From Deltaproteobacteria bacterium (GTDB lineage Bacteria; Myxococcota_A; Polyangia; GCA-2747355), in the NCBI GenBank assembly GCA_020633415.1, contig JACKDQ010000008.1, forward strand, positions 124,001 to 188,000: a stretch of DNA of 64,000 nucleotides. Reading direction: 5' to 3'. Shown here one piece after another: positions 1-7,338 of the stretch (positions are counted from its first letter, which is position 1; each line of letters opens with the position of its first letter). The position numbers were made by a program, and so were the translations under genes. The notes beneath the pieces were generated by a model. That model was not told where the DNA came from. It ran no database searches and worked only from the letters and a program-made list of their open reading frames with translations.

Positions 1-344
1 ACCGCAGCGATCACCGTGTCGTCTCGCGTGATCCAGGCCAGCTGTCCTTGGCGCTGTTTCGCTGTGTGTGCGCTGAGGCAACTCAGGCTGATCGTGATCG
101 TAGGCTGCTCTGCTTCGACCGCACCTGCGTCGACCGCGCCTGCGTCGACCGCGCCTGCTTCGGTCGTCTGCGGAACCGCTCGGTAACGGCCTTCGATGCA
201 ATCGCCGTTGACCGCGCTGGCCCAGACCGCCCCTTCGGCCTTGCCGCGCCCCGGCGAAGCCGTTGTGTCACCGCCGAGCGACCCACAGCCCCACAAACCC
301 CACAAGCCAACCAGCGCAGTCGCGATGCACATTCTATTGTTCAT
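1..344 (-). CDS. Putative lipoprotein, 3' end beyond the window
   Basis: Read on the minus strand, this frame opens at an ATG whose first base is 344, with a GAGG ribosome site at 354-351, and stays open to the window edge, so the C-terminus is missing. The first 20 residues form a short signal (MNNRMCIATALVGLWGLWGC) ending in a lipobox-like Leu-Trp-Gly-Cys, which suggests a lipid-anchored protein. Around residues 65-75 an Ala-Gly-Ala-Val-Asp unit repeats, encoded by 15-base tandem repeats near 125-165; such low-complexity linkers are common after lipoboxes. No family was recognised. The ORFs on the opposite strand here are read from the same repeats and have no ribosome site or domain. Confidence 0.6.
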   Translation of the reverse strand, partial: MNNRMCIATALVGLWGLWGCGSLGGDTTASPGRGKAEGAVWASAVNGDCIEGRYRAVPQTTEAGAVDAGAVDAGAVEAEQPTITISLSCLSAHTAKQRQGQLAWITRDDTVIAA

Positions 345-530
345 CTTTTTCCTCGTTTTCGCGGACGGTCGTCCTGCTCGTCGCAGGCGCGTGGCGGGGA
401 CGCTGCAAAGTTCGCACCGCATCCGTCGCGCGTCCTTTGTTGCTGCCGGCGCTGTCTTTTCAGTCCTCTAGGGCGAGGCGGTGGCCAGCAAACAATACAG
501 GCGGTAAAAGGGTCGAGTTTCCGTCTGGGC

Positions 531-1079
531 CTAGCGCGCGTTGTCGTGGGGAGCGCGCGTGCCGAGCGCGATGATTTGCGGTTTCCCGGTCAGTCGAAGT
601 CGGACGTGGTAGCGGTTGCAGACGTCGATCGATAGCTCGCCGCGTGGTTCGATCAGCTGTGCCGCAGCGACCCAGCGGCATGGACAGCAGATGCGAGTGA
701 ACGAGCGCGACACGCTCGCGAGATCGGGGATTCGTTTGCGCAGATCGAGCTTGCCACGCAGTTTGCCGTCGAAGTCGTAGACCGCGATCCGCCCGAGCGC
801 GTTACAGCCATCGCCGTAGCCGCCGAGGAAAACGACGCGTCTGTGTCTTGCTGAGATGCGGATCGTCGTCGGGATCTGCTCGATCTTCGGCCAACGCTTA
901 GGTTGGCCGTTGTTGTGGCGCAACGTGATCGCCCGGATTTTCCAGTTGGCGGTTTCGACGGTCAACGTGACTTGCTTGGCTGCATCGGTGACCGTCCAGC
1001 TTGCTGGCGGTGGGGCGGGCTTGAAGCCCAGCGCTTGAGGTGGCAGCAGCAGACTGATCAGCAGCGTAATCTTGCGCAT
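531..1079 (-). CDS. Secreted protein of unknown function
   Basis: A 182-residue protein that starts with a typical Sec signal: basic MRK, a Leu/Ile-rich core, then an Ala-Leu-Gly cleavage region near residue 18. The mature part has alternating short hydrophobic stretches that suggest beta structure. There is a run of cysteines around residue 133 (CCPCRW) and a segment reading YGDGCNALGRIAVYDFDG that looks like a blade of a beta-propeller or a similar sheet. It lies in the same orientation as the partial lipoprotein downstream of it (1-344), about 190 bases away, so the two could share a transcript. No family assigned. Confidence 0.6.
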   Translation of the reverse strand: MRKITLLISLLLPPQALGFKPAPPPASWTVTDAAKQVTLTVETANWKIRAITLRHNNGQPKRWPKIEQIPTTIRISARHRRVVFLGGYGDGCNALGRIAVYDFDGKLRGKLDLRKRIPDLASVSRSFTRICCPCRWVAAAQLIEPRGELSIDVCNRYHVRLRLTGKPQIIALGTRAPHDNAR

Positions 1080-1264
1080 TGCCAGAGCATAGGTGTTACC
1101 GCACGGTCGCTCAACGCTCGGCTACCCGAGATGTGCCCCTGGCAAATGCCTAGCTTGCCGTCGCAAAAGCCCGTTTTTTCGGCCCGCTGGGGCGAGATTA
1201 GGTCGTGCGGAGTCGGTTTGCGTCGGTCATAATCAGCGTAAGGGCAACAGCATGGAGCAGGGCC

Positions 1265-1549
1265 TTGCCAGGGCAAGACGCTGTAAAGACTAGGACTTTC
1301 GTCTGCGAACGCGACGGGGGCCAGGTCTTCTGGGAGATCAGCTGGGTCGGCTGTGAAGTCGAGGTTGCGACCGGCGATGTGAACACCGAAGGCGTCGTCG
1401 AGCAGTCGTTTTTTGTCTCCCCGACGGCGGCCCAAGCCTATGTTTACGCTCAGATCCGCGCGATCACCGCGGCGGGCTGGATTCGTCGCTTGCGCCCGAT
1501 GCCACCGATCGATGACGAGTGGCCGGGCTCCTCGGTCGGTGCGCGCTGA
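1265..1549 (+). CDS. Small WGR-domain protein
   Basis: The protein is essentially one WGR-like domain. It has the FWEI-W-G core (FWEISWVGCEVEV), a Gly-rich turn, a phenylalanine-serine-proline step (FFVSP) and a final helix rich in Ala and Ile. WGR domains bind nucleic acid in PARP proteins and occur alone in many bacteria with unknown roles. The start is uncertain. A TTG at 1265 has GGAG seven bases upstream and gives 94 residues; a GTG at 1205 in the same frame gives 114 but adds residues outside the domain. The 125-codon ORF antisense to it lacks any recognisable domain and is taken as a shadow. Confidence 0.6.
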   Translation: MPGQDAVKTRTFVCERDGGQVFWEISWVGCEVEVATGDVNTEGVVEQSFFVSPTAAQAYVYAQIRAITAAGWIRRLRPMPPIDDEWPGSSVGAR

Positions 1550-1588
1550 ACCATGGCGATGTGTCGCCGAATCGGCTAGGCTGCGTTC

Positions 1589-2113
1589 ATGAGGCGGTCA
1601 TCTTCGCTCTGCAGTTTGCTGCTCGTCGTAGGTTTGACGTTGCTGCTGATCCCCGAGCGCGCGGAAGCCGATCCGGGCTTCATCCAATTGGTGCGCCAAG
1701 TGCGCAACGCGATCCAATCACGAAACGCCCGGGCGGGCGGCTTTGCTGCACGCGAGGCGCAAAAGCAGTTCCGCCAACAGTTGCGCACGGTGATGCGTGA
1801 GCTCAACACCAAGACCAAGAGCTTGTTGCTCAAAGGGCGCCTTGCGCTCTATGACTTTCGCGATAATCGACTGGTAAAACTCGAATCGGCGATCAAGACC
1901 CAGCTCCAGCGGCTCCAGAGTATCCGCTTGCGGCGTCTTTCGGCGGGCTATGCGACCCAGCAAGGGTTGATGGACCGCAATCGTCAGCTGCAGGAGGGGC
2001 GCTTCTTGGGGCATTTCTATGGTCGGCAACAACCGGCTTGGGTGCGTCCGCTGCGCTACCGAACTGTCTACGCAGTCGCTGGCCATCACTTCGGTGGACC
2101 GCCAGCGCCATAG
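1589..2113 (+). CDS. Secreted Arg/Gln-rich helical protein
   Basis: A 174-residue protein with a clear Sec signal peptide (MRRSS, a long Leu/Val core, cleavage likely after AEA near residue 27). The mature part is rich in Arg, Gln and Leu and predicted from composition to be mostly helical, with a short aromatic, Gly/Pro-rich tail. It starts about 40 bases after the WGR gene and ends about 20 bases before the next gene on the same strand, so it fits a small transcription unit. No family recognised; an envelope role is inferred only from the signal peptide. Confidence 0.6.
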   Translation: MRRSSSLCSLLLVVGLTLLLIPERAEADPGFIQLVRQVRNAIQSRNARAGGFAAREAQKQFRQQLRTVMRELNTKTKSLLLKGRLALYDFRDNRLVKLESAIKTQLQRLQSIRLRRLSAGYATQQGLMDRNRQLQEGRFLGHFYGRQQPAWVRPLRYRTVYAVAGHHFGGPPAP

Positions 2114-2135
2114 CGCGATCGCGACCAGATCGAAG

Positions 2136-2564
2136 ATGAGCGCTGTTCCGCCTTACCAGGGGTTTCTTGGCACCTGGGTGCTGATTCCCGAGAGCTGCGA
2201 TTACGAACAGAGTGATCCGCCGATGCGCGGAATCTATCGAATCGCCGCAGCGCGAGGCGAACTGCGCTTTGCGATCGAATGGACGGATGCCGCGGGCGAG
2301 ACGCATCAGGTCGCGTTCAGCGGCGTACCCGACGGAAAAATTGTGCCGTTTTCCGGGGGCGATCTTGCCGATGCACTTTGTGTCGAGGCTGTTTCCTCGC
2401 GTGAATTGACCACGCGGGCGTTTTACCGAGGCATCGAGCGAATGGTTGCTCAGCGCCAGCTCGACGAGCGTGGCTTGGCGATGCGGGTGATCCAGCTGGT
2501 ACGTTTTGCCGACGGCGATAAAGCGACCAACGTTGGCATTTACCGCAAGCAGGTTGAAAACTAG
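2136..2564 (+). CDS. Small beta-rich protein, possibly lipocalin-like
   Basis: The frame is open from 2019, but the ATG at 2136 is preferred. It lies just after the previous gene ends, has a purine-rich GAAG upstream, and starts a sensible protein of 142 residues. The opening GFLGTWVLIPES followed by regularly spaced strands (GIYRIAAA, LRFAIEW, HQVAFSG, TRAFYRG, AMRVIQLV) resembles small lipocalin-like or DUF1579-like barrels, in which a G-T/K-W near the N-terminus starts the first strand. No signal peptide is visible, so it is probably cytoplasmic. The fold assignment is by eye and weak. Confidence 0.5.
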   Translation: MSAVPPYQGFLGTWVLIPESCDYEQSDPPMRGIYRIAAARGELRFAIEWTDAAGETHQVAFSGVPDGKIVPFSGGDLADALCVEAVSSRELTTRAFYRGIERMVAQRQLDERGLAMRVIQLVRFADGDKATNVGIYRKQVEN

Positions 2565-2626
2565 CTGAAGCAGGCAACGCTACGATCCCTTGGCGATCGT
2601 GCTGCCTGACGAAGTAGGGAGGTTGA

Positions 2627-3262
2627 ATGAACTATCGAGGACGAAGCCGCGGTGCCGTTTGGCTTTCGCTGCTGGGCGCGACCGTGATCGCCACGGTGGG
2701 TTGCAAGACGGCCGACGAGCGCGGCGCCGATCTGGGCTCGCTAAGTGACGGTGCGCAAGCTGACGCTTGGCCACCACAGGTCTGTGAGGCCGGTCCGAGC
2801 TGCCCACCGGCCGCAGCGCCCGGCTGGCAGTTGACCGATTTTCAGCCGAAGAGCCCGCGCAGTGGACAGACCTATGGGTTGGAGGCGTTTCGCGGCCGAC
2901 CGTTGCTGGTCGCGCTGCTATCAGCAGGGTGAGGCTACTGTCTTTCCCAGGCTGGGAACCTCGACAAACTTTATAAAGAGCTGACCAATGCGGGACAGCT
3001 GGTCCACATCGTGATCGTAAACGGGATCGCCGCAGCGTCTGTCCAGCAGCAACTGATCGATCGCTGTGAACTGCCGCTGTTTCAGGATGTCGACGCCGTC
3101 AAGGCTTGGGACCAACACGGCGGTGGCAAGGACGATTTGCTCGTCTACAACGCTGCCGGTGTGCTGGTGCGCTTTCTGCCGTTTGGCGGACAGATCGACA
3201 CCGACATGCGCAAGGCCGTCGGCTACCAGAACGTCAAGACGGCGCTGCTCTCCGCCAAATAG
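2627..3262 (+). CDS. Thioredoxin-like lipoprotein, probable selenoprotein (UxxC)
   Basis: Two ORFs in the same frame are separated only by a TGA at 2930-2932. Read as selenocysteine, they make one 211-residue protein starting at an ATG with GGGAGG upstream. The N-terminus is a lipoprotein signal ending in Thr-Val-Gly-Cys near residue 26. The C-terminal part is a redoxin-like fold: a hydrophobic strand (RPLLVALLSAG), then Sec102-Gly-Tyr-Cys105, a helix, the strand LVHIVIVNG, and a late strand (DDLLVYNAAGVLVRF). The TGA thus falls on the first cysteine position of a CxxC motif, and a SECIS-like hairpin follows at the right distance. The alternative is a nonsense mutation or sequencing error, but the undisturbed frame on both sides and the hairpin argue against it. 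The partner is likely a periplasmic thiol or peroxide; this is inference. Confidence 0.75.
2940..2965 (+). promoter_or_regulatory. SECIS-like hairpin after the in-frame TGA
   Basis: TTCCC at 2944-2948 pairs with GGGAA at 2954-2958 around the loop AGGCT, and GTC (2940-2942) can pair with GAC (2963-2965) across an internal loop. The apical loop begins 16 bases after the TGA and has G as its second base. Known bacterial SECIS elements put a small loop with an early G about 16-37 bases after the UGA; the E. coli fdhF loop is AGGUCU. Confidence 0.65.
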
Positions 3263-3279
3263 CCGGTTTGTTGCTTTCG

Positions 3280-4143
3280 ATGCGTACGCCGTTTACCAAC
3301 GTGGTCTTTGCCGGCGGTGGTTGCCGTTGCATGTGGCAGGCCGGCTTTTGGTCGGTGGTTGCCGCAGAGCGGATCGTTGAGCCGCGCAAGGTCGCCGCCG
3401 TCAGCGCCGGATCGGCGATCGCCGCAATGGCACTCGCCGGACGTATCGAAGTCGGCGTCGATGCATTTGTTGAACGGGTGGCGGCGAACCGGCGCAACGC
3501 CTATCCGCGCAACGCGTTCAGCGCGCGCCCGCTCTTTCCTCACGGTGAAATTTATCGCTCGATACTTGCCGAGATCATCGATGGAGAGACCTTTGCGCAG
3601 ATCAACGCCCGCGCCGATCTGCATATCCTTATCTCGCGCCCGCCGGCGTGGAGTGATCGAATTGGTAGGGTAGCGGTGGCAGCGTCATTACCACTCGGGA
3701 TTGCGGCCTACGCCCTAGAGCGTCGCCTTCTCGGTTCGCTGCACCCGAGGTGGCCGTCGCGTCTGGGCTTTCGCAAAGATATCGTGCGAGCGCGGGATCT
3801 TGACGGGCCCGAGTCACTGATCGACGCGGTGCTCGCCTCCTCTTGCACGCCGCCGGTCACGCCGCTCTATCGCCGCGATGGTCAGCCGGTACTCGATGGC
3901 GGACTCGTCGACAACATCGGGGTGGAGGCAATGCCCGAACGCAGCCGCGCCGGCGCATTGGTCTTGCTGAGCAAGCGCTATCCCAACTTGGATCAAATCG
4001 CTACCAGGTCGGTGACGTACGTCCAGCCGTCGGCGGACATCCCGATTCTGAAATGGGACTACACACGGCCCGACTTGGTCCGCAAAACGTTCGAGCTCGG
4101 GATGCGGGACGGTGCGGCGTTTGTTGCGCAGCCGCGTGGCTAG
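3280..4143 (+). CDS. Patatin-like phospholipase family protein
   Basis: The 287-residue protein has the patatin pattern: an N-terminal strand leading to the oxyanion loop (FAGGGCRCMWQAG, residues about 9-21), the nucleophile elbow (AAVSAGSAIA, Ser about 42) and the catalytic aspartate in LDGGLVDN near residue 210. Patatins hydrolyse acyl esters of lipids with a Ser-Asp dyad. Two motif positions are unusual: the elbow reads Ala-Val-Ser-Ala-Gly rather than Gly-x-Ser-x-Gly, and the oxyanion loop has Cys where Gly is usual. No signal peptide, so probably cytoplasmic. The open frame begins at 3106, but the upstream part overlaps the selenoprotein gene and has no patatin sequence; the ATG at 3280 is chosen. 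It converges on tldD and the two stop codons overlap. Confidence 0.75.
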   Translation: MRTPFTNVVFAGGGCRCMWQAGFWSVVAAERIVEPRKVAAVSAGSAIAAMALAGRIEVGVDAFVERVAANRRNAYPRNAFSARPLFPHGEIYRSILAEIIDGETFAQINARADLHILISRPPAWSDRIGRVAVAASLPLGIAAYALERRLLGSLHPRWPSRLGFRKDIVRARDLDGPESLIDAVLASSCTPPVTPLYRRDGQPVLDGGLVDNIGVEAMPERSRAGALVLLSKRYPNLDQIATRSVTYVQPSADIPILKWDYTRPDLVRKTFELGMRDGAAFVAQPRG

Positions 4144-5513
4144 ACGCCACCGACGATCAGCTCGGAGATTCTCAGCGTTGGCTGCGCCGATGTGATTGGC
4201 ACGAGCTGGTCGTCTTTGCCGCACGTGCCAGGATCGAATCCGAGGTCGTTACCGATCGCTTCGATTTTGTGCAACACCTCGGGGCCGTTGCCGCACAGCG
4301 TTGCGCCGCGTACCGCGTGGCCAACCTGGCCGTTTTCGATCAGATACCCCTCGGTGACTTCAAAGACGAAGTCGCCGCTGACAGTGTCGACCTCGCCAGC
4401 GCCGAGTTGCTTGACGTACAGGCCACGGCTGACCGGCGCGAGCACGCGCGCGGGCTCGAGGTCTCCCGGTTGGAGTACCGTGTTTGACATGCGAACCAGC
4501 GGGCGGTGTTTGTATGATTCGCGCCGACCGTTGCCGGTTGTCTTCACGCCTGCTCGGGCGGCCGTCGTGCGGTTGTGCATGAAGCCCTTGAGCACGCCGT
4601 TTTCGATCAATACCGTGCGCTCTGCGAGCTGTCCTTCATCGTCTATGCCAAATGAACCCCGCAGCCCAACCAGCGTCGCATCGTCGACCAGCGTGACCTG
4701 CTCGCTAGCGATGCGTTGGCCGAGTTGATCGCGATAGACGCTGAATCCGGCCTCGACCAAGTCGCCCTCCAGCCCGTGTCCAACCGCTTCGTGGACCATC
4801 GTTCCGCCGGCGACACCGGCGATGACCACCGGCATTGCGCCTCGCGGCGCCGCCGGCGCATCCAAGTTCAAACAAGCGATTCTGACGGCGTCGGTAGCCG
4901 CCTGCATGCCGTAGCGACGTAACGTTTGCCGATCGAAGCTTGCGCGCCTGGCAAACAGCGACTGGCCCAGCTGCAGGTCGTCGTCGTCGCGGGCCGTGGC
5001 AAACACCGTAAGCTTGATCGAGAGCTGGAGTTCTTCGCGCCACAATCCCGCCGAATCGACGACCGCGATTCGCCGCTGCTGCTCGGCGTAGGCGACGCTG
5101 ATCTGAGCGATTCGCAAGTCGATCCCGCGAGCGTAGGCCTCGATTTCGCTACAGAGCTCGACTCGTTCGGCGAGCGCCTCGTCCGGCTTGTAGCTGGGCG
5201 CGGCGGTCTCGGGCACGGTTGCCGCGCGGACTTCAGTCGGAGCCTCGACCGCAACTGCTAGTCCACCGGCAATGGTGACCAGATTGTCGGTGTCCAGCGC
5301 GTTGCTGGCCCCGTAGCTGGTTTGGTCCGCTCGAACCAGGCGGACGCCAGCCCCTGCATCGCTCCCCTGATCGACCGATTCGACCCGACCGTGGTCGATG
5401 AACACCGTCGTCAGCTGGCGCTCTTCGAGGAAAAGTTCGGCCCAGTCACCGCCGTTGCTTAGCGCAGCGCGCAAGACGCGTGCACTGTCGATCGGTCTAC
5501 CCAGCATCGCCAT
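4140..5513 (-). CDS. tldD: TldD family zinc metalloprotease
   Basis: A 457-residue protein, close to the usual length for TldD. The zinc site is visible: HEAVGH at residues 241-246 (HExxxH) and a late CGKDDQ motif near residue 433, which in characterised TldD supplies the cysteine ligand. TldD forms a heterodimer with TldE/PmbA that degrades unfolded peptides and, in some systems, trims leader peptides of antibiotics such as microcin B17. It lies downstream of tldE and their reading frames overlap by 17 bases, so the two are co-translated, as expected for heterodimer subunits. Product assignment is firm; its substrate here is unknown. Confidence 0.92.
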   Translation of the reverse strand: MAMLGRPIDSARVLRAALSNGGDWAELFLEERQLTTVFIDHGRVESVDQGSDAGAGVRLVRADQTSYGASNALDTDNLVTIAGGLAVAVEAPTEVRAATVPETAAPSYKPDEALAERVELCSEIEAYARGIDLRIAQISVAYAEQQRRIAVVDSAGLWREELQLSIKLTVFATARDDDDLQLGQSLFARRASFDRQTLRRYGMQAATDAVRIACLNLDAPAAPRGAMPVVIAGVAGGTMVHEAVGHGLEGDLVEAGFSVYRDQLGQRIASEQVTLVDDATLVGLRGSFGIDDEGQLAERTVLIENGVLKGFMHNRTTAARAGVKTTGNGRRESYKHRPLVRMSNTVLQPGDLEPARVLAPVSRGLYVKQLGAGEVDTVSGDFVFEVTEGYLIENGQVGHAVRGATLCGNGPEVLHKIEAIGNDLGFDPGTCGKDDQLVPITSAQPTLRISELIVGGV

Positions 5514-6870
5514 CTCCAGCGATCAGTTCGAGGCCTTCAACGCGTATGCTCGGTGCGCCGTAGTTGCCAAAGAAGGTGAGGTCGTTGCCCACCGCCTGTA
5601 CGCCGCGCATCAGCGTGAGCAAATTGCCGACGATCGCCACGCCGCGAAAGGCCCGTCCCGGGCGGCCGTTTTCCAAGAGATAGCCGCAGGCACCGATCGA
5701 GAAGTCGCCGGTCTCGGGGTCGATCGCTTCGGCGCCGAGCAGCTCCGTGATGTAGATCCCACGGCGGACGTCGCTGATCAGCGCTAGCGGATCGGCTGAT
5801 CCTGGGGCGACAAACAGGTTGGTGGCTTGCGGGGAGATCGGCGCGCTATGCTCCGCGCGACAGCCATTGCCCGTTGGCAGGCGACCCAGGCGGTGGGCGT
5901 AAAGGCGATCGAGCAGCATGTTGGACATCACGCCAGCGTCGATCAGCACGGTACGCTGCTGCGCGGTAGCTTCGTCGTCGAAGGCAGCGGCGGCCGAGCC
6001 GGCGTCCAGTGTGCCGTCATCGATCAGGGTCAGCGCCGGCGAGGCGATCTCTGTGCCAATCTTGTCGCCGATCGGTGACCGGCCCTTGGCGATCTCTTCG
6101 CCGGAAAACAGCGCGCTTAGTGGCTCAAGCAGTTCGGCGGCGGTGATCGGCGCGAACAGCGCGACGTAGTGCCCGGCATCGATCGGCTCCGCTTGACTCT
6201 GGTCGCGAGCCTGCCGCAACGCGCGCTGGCCGATCTCCCGTGCATCGAGGTCCGCAAGACGGTGACGATCGAGGCCGTACCAGCCGGTTGCTTCGCCACG
6301 TGGGCCTTCGGCGACGATGGTCGCGCTCAGTCCGTGTAGCGAGCACAGCTTCTCGACATCGACGCCGTGGCTGTTGAGCAAGCGCACTTGCGTTACGGTT
6401 TCGATGTAGCAGACTTCGCGATGGGCAACCTTAGCGCTCTTCGCCAGCTGATCAACAGCCCGCGCGGTGGCCAGCCGTTGTTCGTCCCGGCGGTCGTTCA
6501 GATCGGGATCGAACAGCACTGCGCTTGTCTGGGTTGCTGGCGCGGTGTCGACGAAACCGACGCAGAGCTCCCGATCGTTGTAGACCGCCGTAGTATAGGC
6601 CGCCTGGGCTGCAGCACTGATCGCCGCGGGATCGAGCTGGCTAAGGTAGCTGAGCCCGAGGCGCCCTTCGCGGATCAGGCGTATACCGACGCCGATCGAA
6701 TCGCAGGTGCTGCGCGCCTCGAGTGCACCGCCCCGCAGTTCGAGCGAGCGTTCGCGCTGCAGTTTGATGAACAACTCCCATTGGTCGGCACCCTGCGCAT
6801 TGAGCGCGTCGTAGACGCGATCGAGAGGCAGGTCGACGGCAGGCAGCAGAGCAGTGTAGGGGCTTGGCAT
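5497..6870 (-). CDS. tldE: TldE/PmbA family subunit
   Basis: A 457-residue paralogue of TldD with the same two-lobed layout but no HExxxH, as expected for the non-catalytic TldE/PmbA partner. Family-like segments include the N-terminal region with the ELRGGALEARS stretch, the central FAPITAAELLEPLS region, and the C-terminal segment NLFVAPGSAD followed by an ETGDFS motif near residue 380. It is the first gene of the tldE-tldD unit and reads divergently from the carrier-protein gene at 7039, separated by 168 bases. Whether it serves peptide turnover in general or anything connected with the neighbouring biosynthetic cluster cannot be told from sequence. Confidence 0.9.
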   Translation of the reverse strand: MPSPYTALLPAVDLPLDRVYDALNAQGADQWELFIKLQRERSLELRGGALEARSTCDSIGVGIRLIREGRLGLSYLSQLDPAAISAAAQAAYTTAVYNDRELCVGFVDTAPATQTSAVLFDPDLNDRRDEQRLATARAVDQLAKSAKVAHREVCYIETVTQVRLLNSHGVDVEKLCSLHGLSATIVAEGPRGEATGWYGLDRHRLADLDAREIGQRALRQARDQSQAEPIDAGHYVALFAPITAAELLEPLSALFSGEEIAKGRSPIGDKIGTEIASPALTLIDDGTLDAGSAAAAFDDEATAQQRTVLIDAGVMSNMLLDRLYAHRLGRLPTGNGCRAEHSAPISPQATNLFVAPGSADPLALISDVRRGIYITELLGAEAIDPETGDFSIGACGYLLENGRPGRAFRGVAIVGNLLTLMRGVQAVGNDLTFFGNYGAPSIRVEGLELIAGDGDAG

Positions 6871-6978
6871 TGTCTGATTCTGGGCTGTTACTAAAGGGTG
6901 CTGGCGCGACCAGCTTAGTCTACCCGCAGGGCCGGGGGGCGCTCAACTGCCGGTGTTGGCGACTAGGTCTCGGTGATT

Positions 6979-6989
6979 GCCTGTCAGGC
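6979..6989. repeat. Short palindrome in the tldE/PCP divergent region
   Basis: GCCTGTCAGGC is a perfect inverted repeat with 5-base arms, about 50 bases before the carrier-protein GTG. It could be an operator or a hairpin in the leader; there is no independent support. Confidence 0.25.
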
Positions 6990-7038
6990 GAGCTTTCTGT
7001 AACCTATAACGACCAAGCGATTTCGAGGAGCAAACTTC

Positions 7039-7290
7039 GTGGACCAAAACGCGATCTACCGCGACCTGCGCGAATTCATCGTCCGTGAGTGTCTTGAAGG
7101 CGAGGGATCGGGGCTCGATGCGGACACGCCGCTGTTGGAATGGGGCGTATTGAATTCGATCACCATGCACATGCTCAACAACCACATCGCTGAGCGCTTC
7201 AGCGTCGAGGTTCCCTTCGACAAACGGACGCCGCAGAACTTTGCAACGCTGCGGCAGATCACGACGCTTGTCGAGTCGCTTCAGAAGTAG
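7039..7290 (+). CDS. Peptidyl carrier protein, PltL/RedO-like (prolyl/pyrrolyl carrier)
   Basis: An 83-residue stand-alone carrier protein starting at GTG with GAGGAG upstream. The phosphopantetheine site is Ser40 in LLEWGVLNSIT. The Glu-Trp-Gly-(Val/Ile)-Leu-Asn-Ser form, with Asn instead of the usual Asp before Ser, is characteristic of the PltL/RedO carriers that hold proline while it is oxidised to pyrrole-2-carboxyl. The adenylating enzyme and dehydrogenase of that pathway are encoded nearby (10267 and 14666), which supports the role strongly. It is transcribed away from tldE and is followed within 50 bases by a kinase gene. Confidence 0.85.
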   Translation: MDQNAIYRDLREFIVRECLEGEGSGLDADTPLLEWGVLNSITMHMLNNHIAERFSVEVPFDKRTPQNFATLRQITTLVESLQK

Positions 7291-7338
7291 CACGCCCACG
7301 CAGAGGTCGCGCCTTCGCTGCGTCGCCGATTGATCTCC

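Noticed and set aside
1058..1435. 125-codon ORF on the minus strand
   Set aside because: It is antisense to the WGR-domain gene, has an odd composition and no ribosome site or domain.
3011..3262. Stand-alone 83-residue protein
   Set aside because: It is the in-frame continuation of the selenoprotein after the TGA; its GTG start lies inside a conserved strand.
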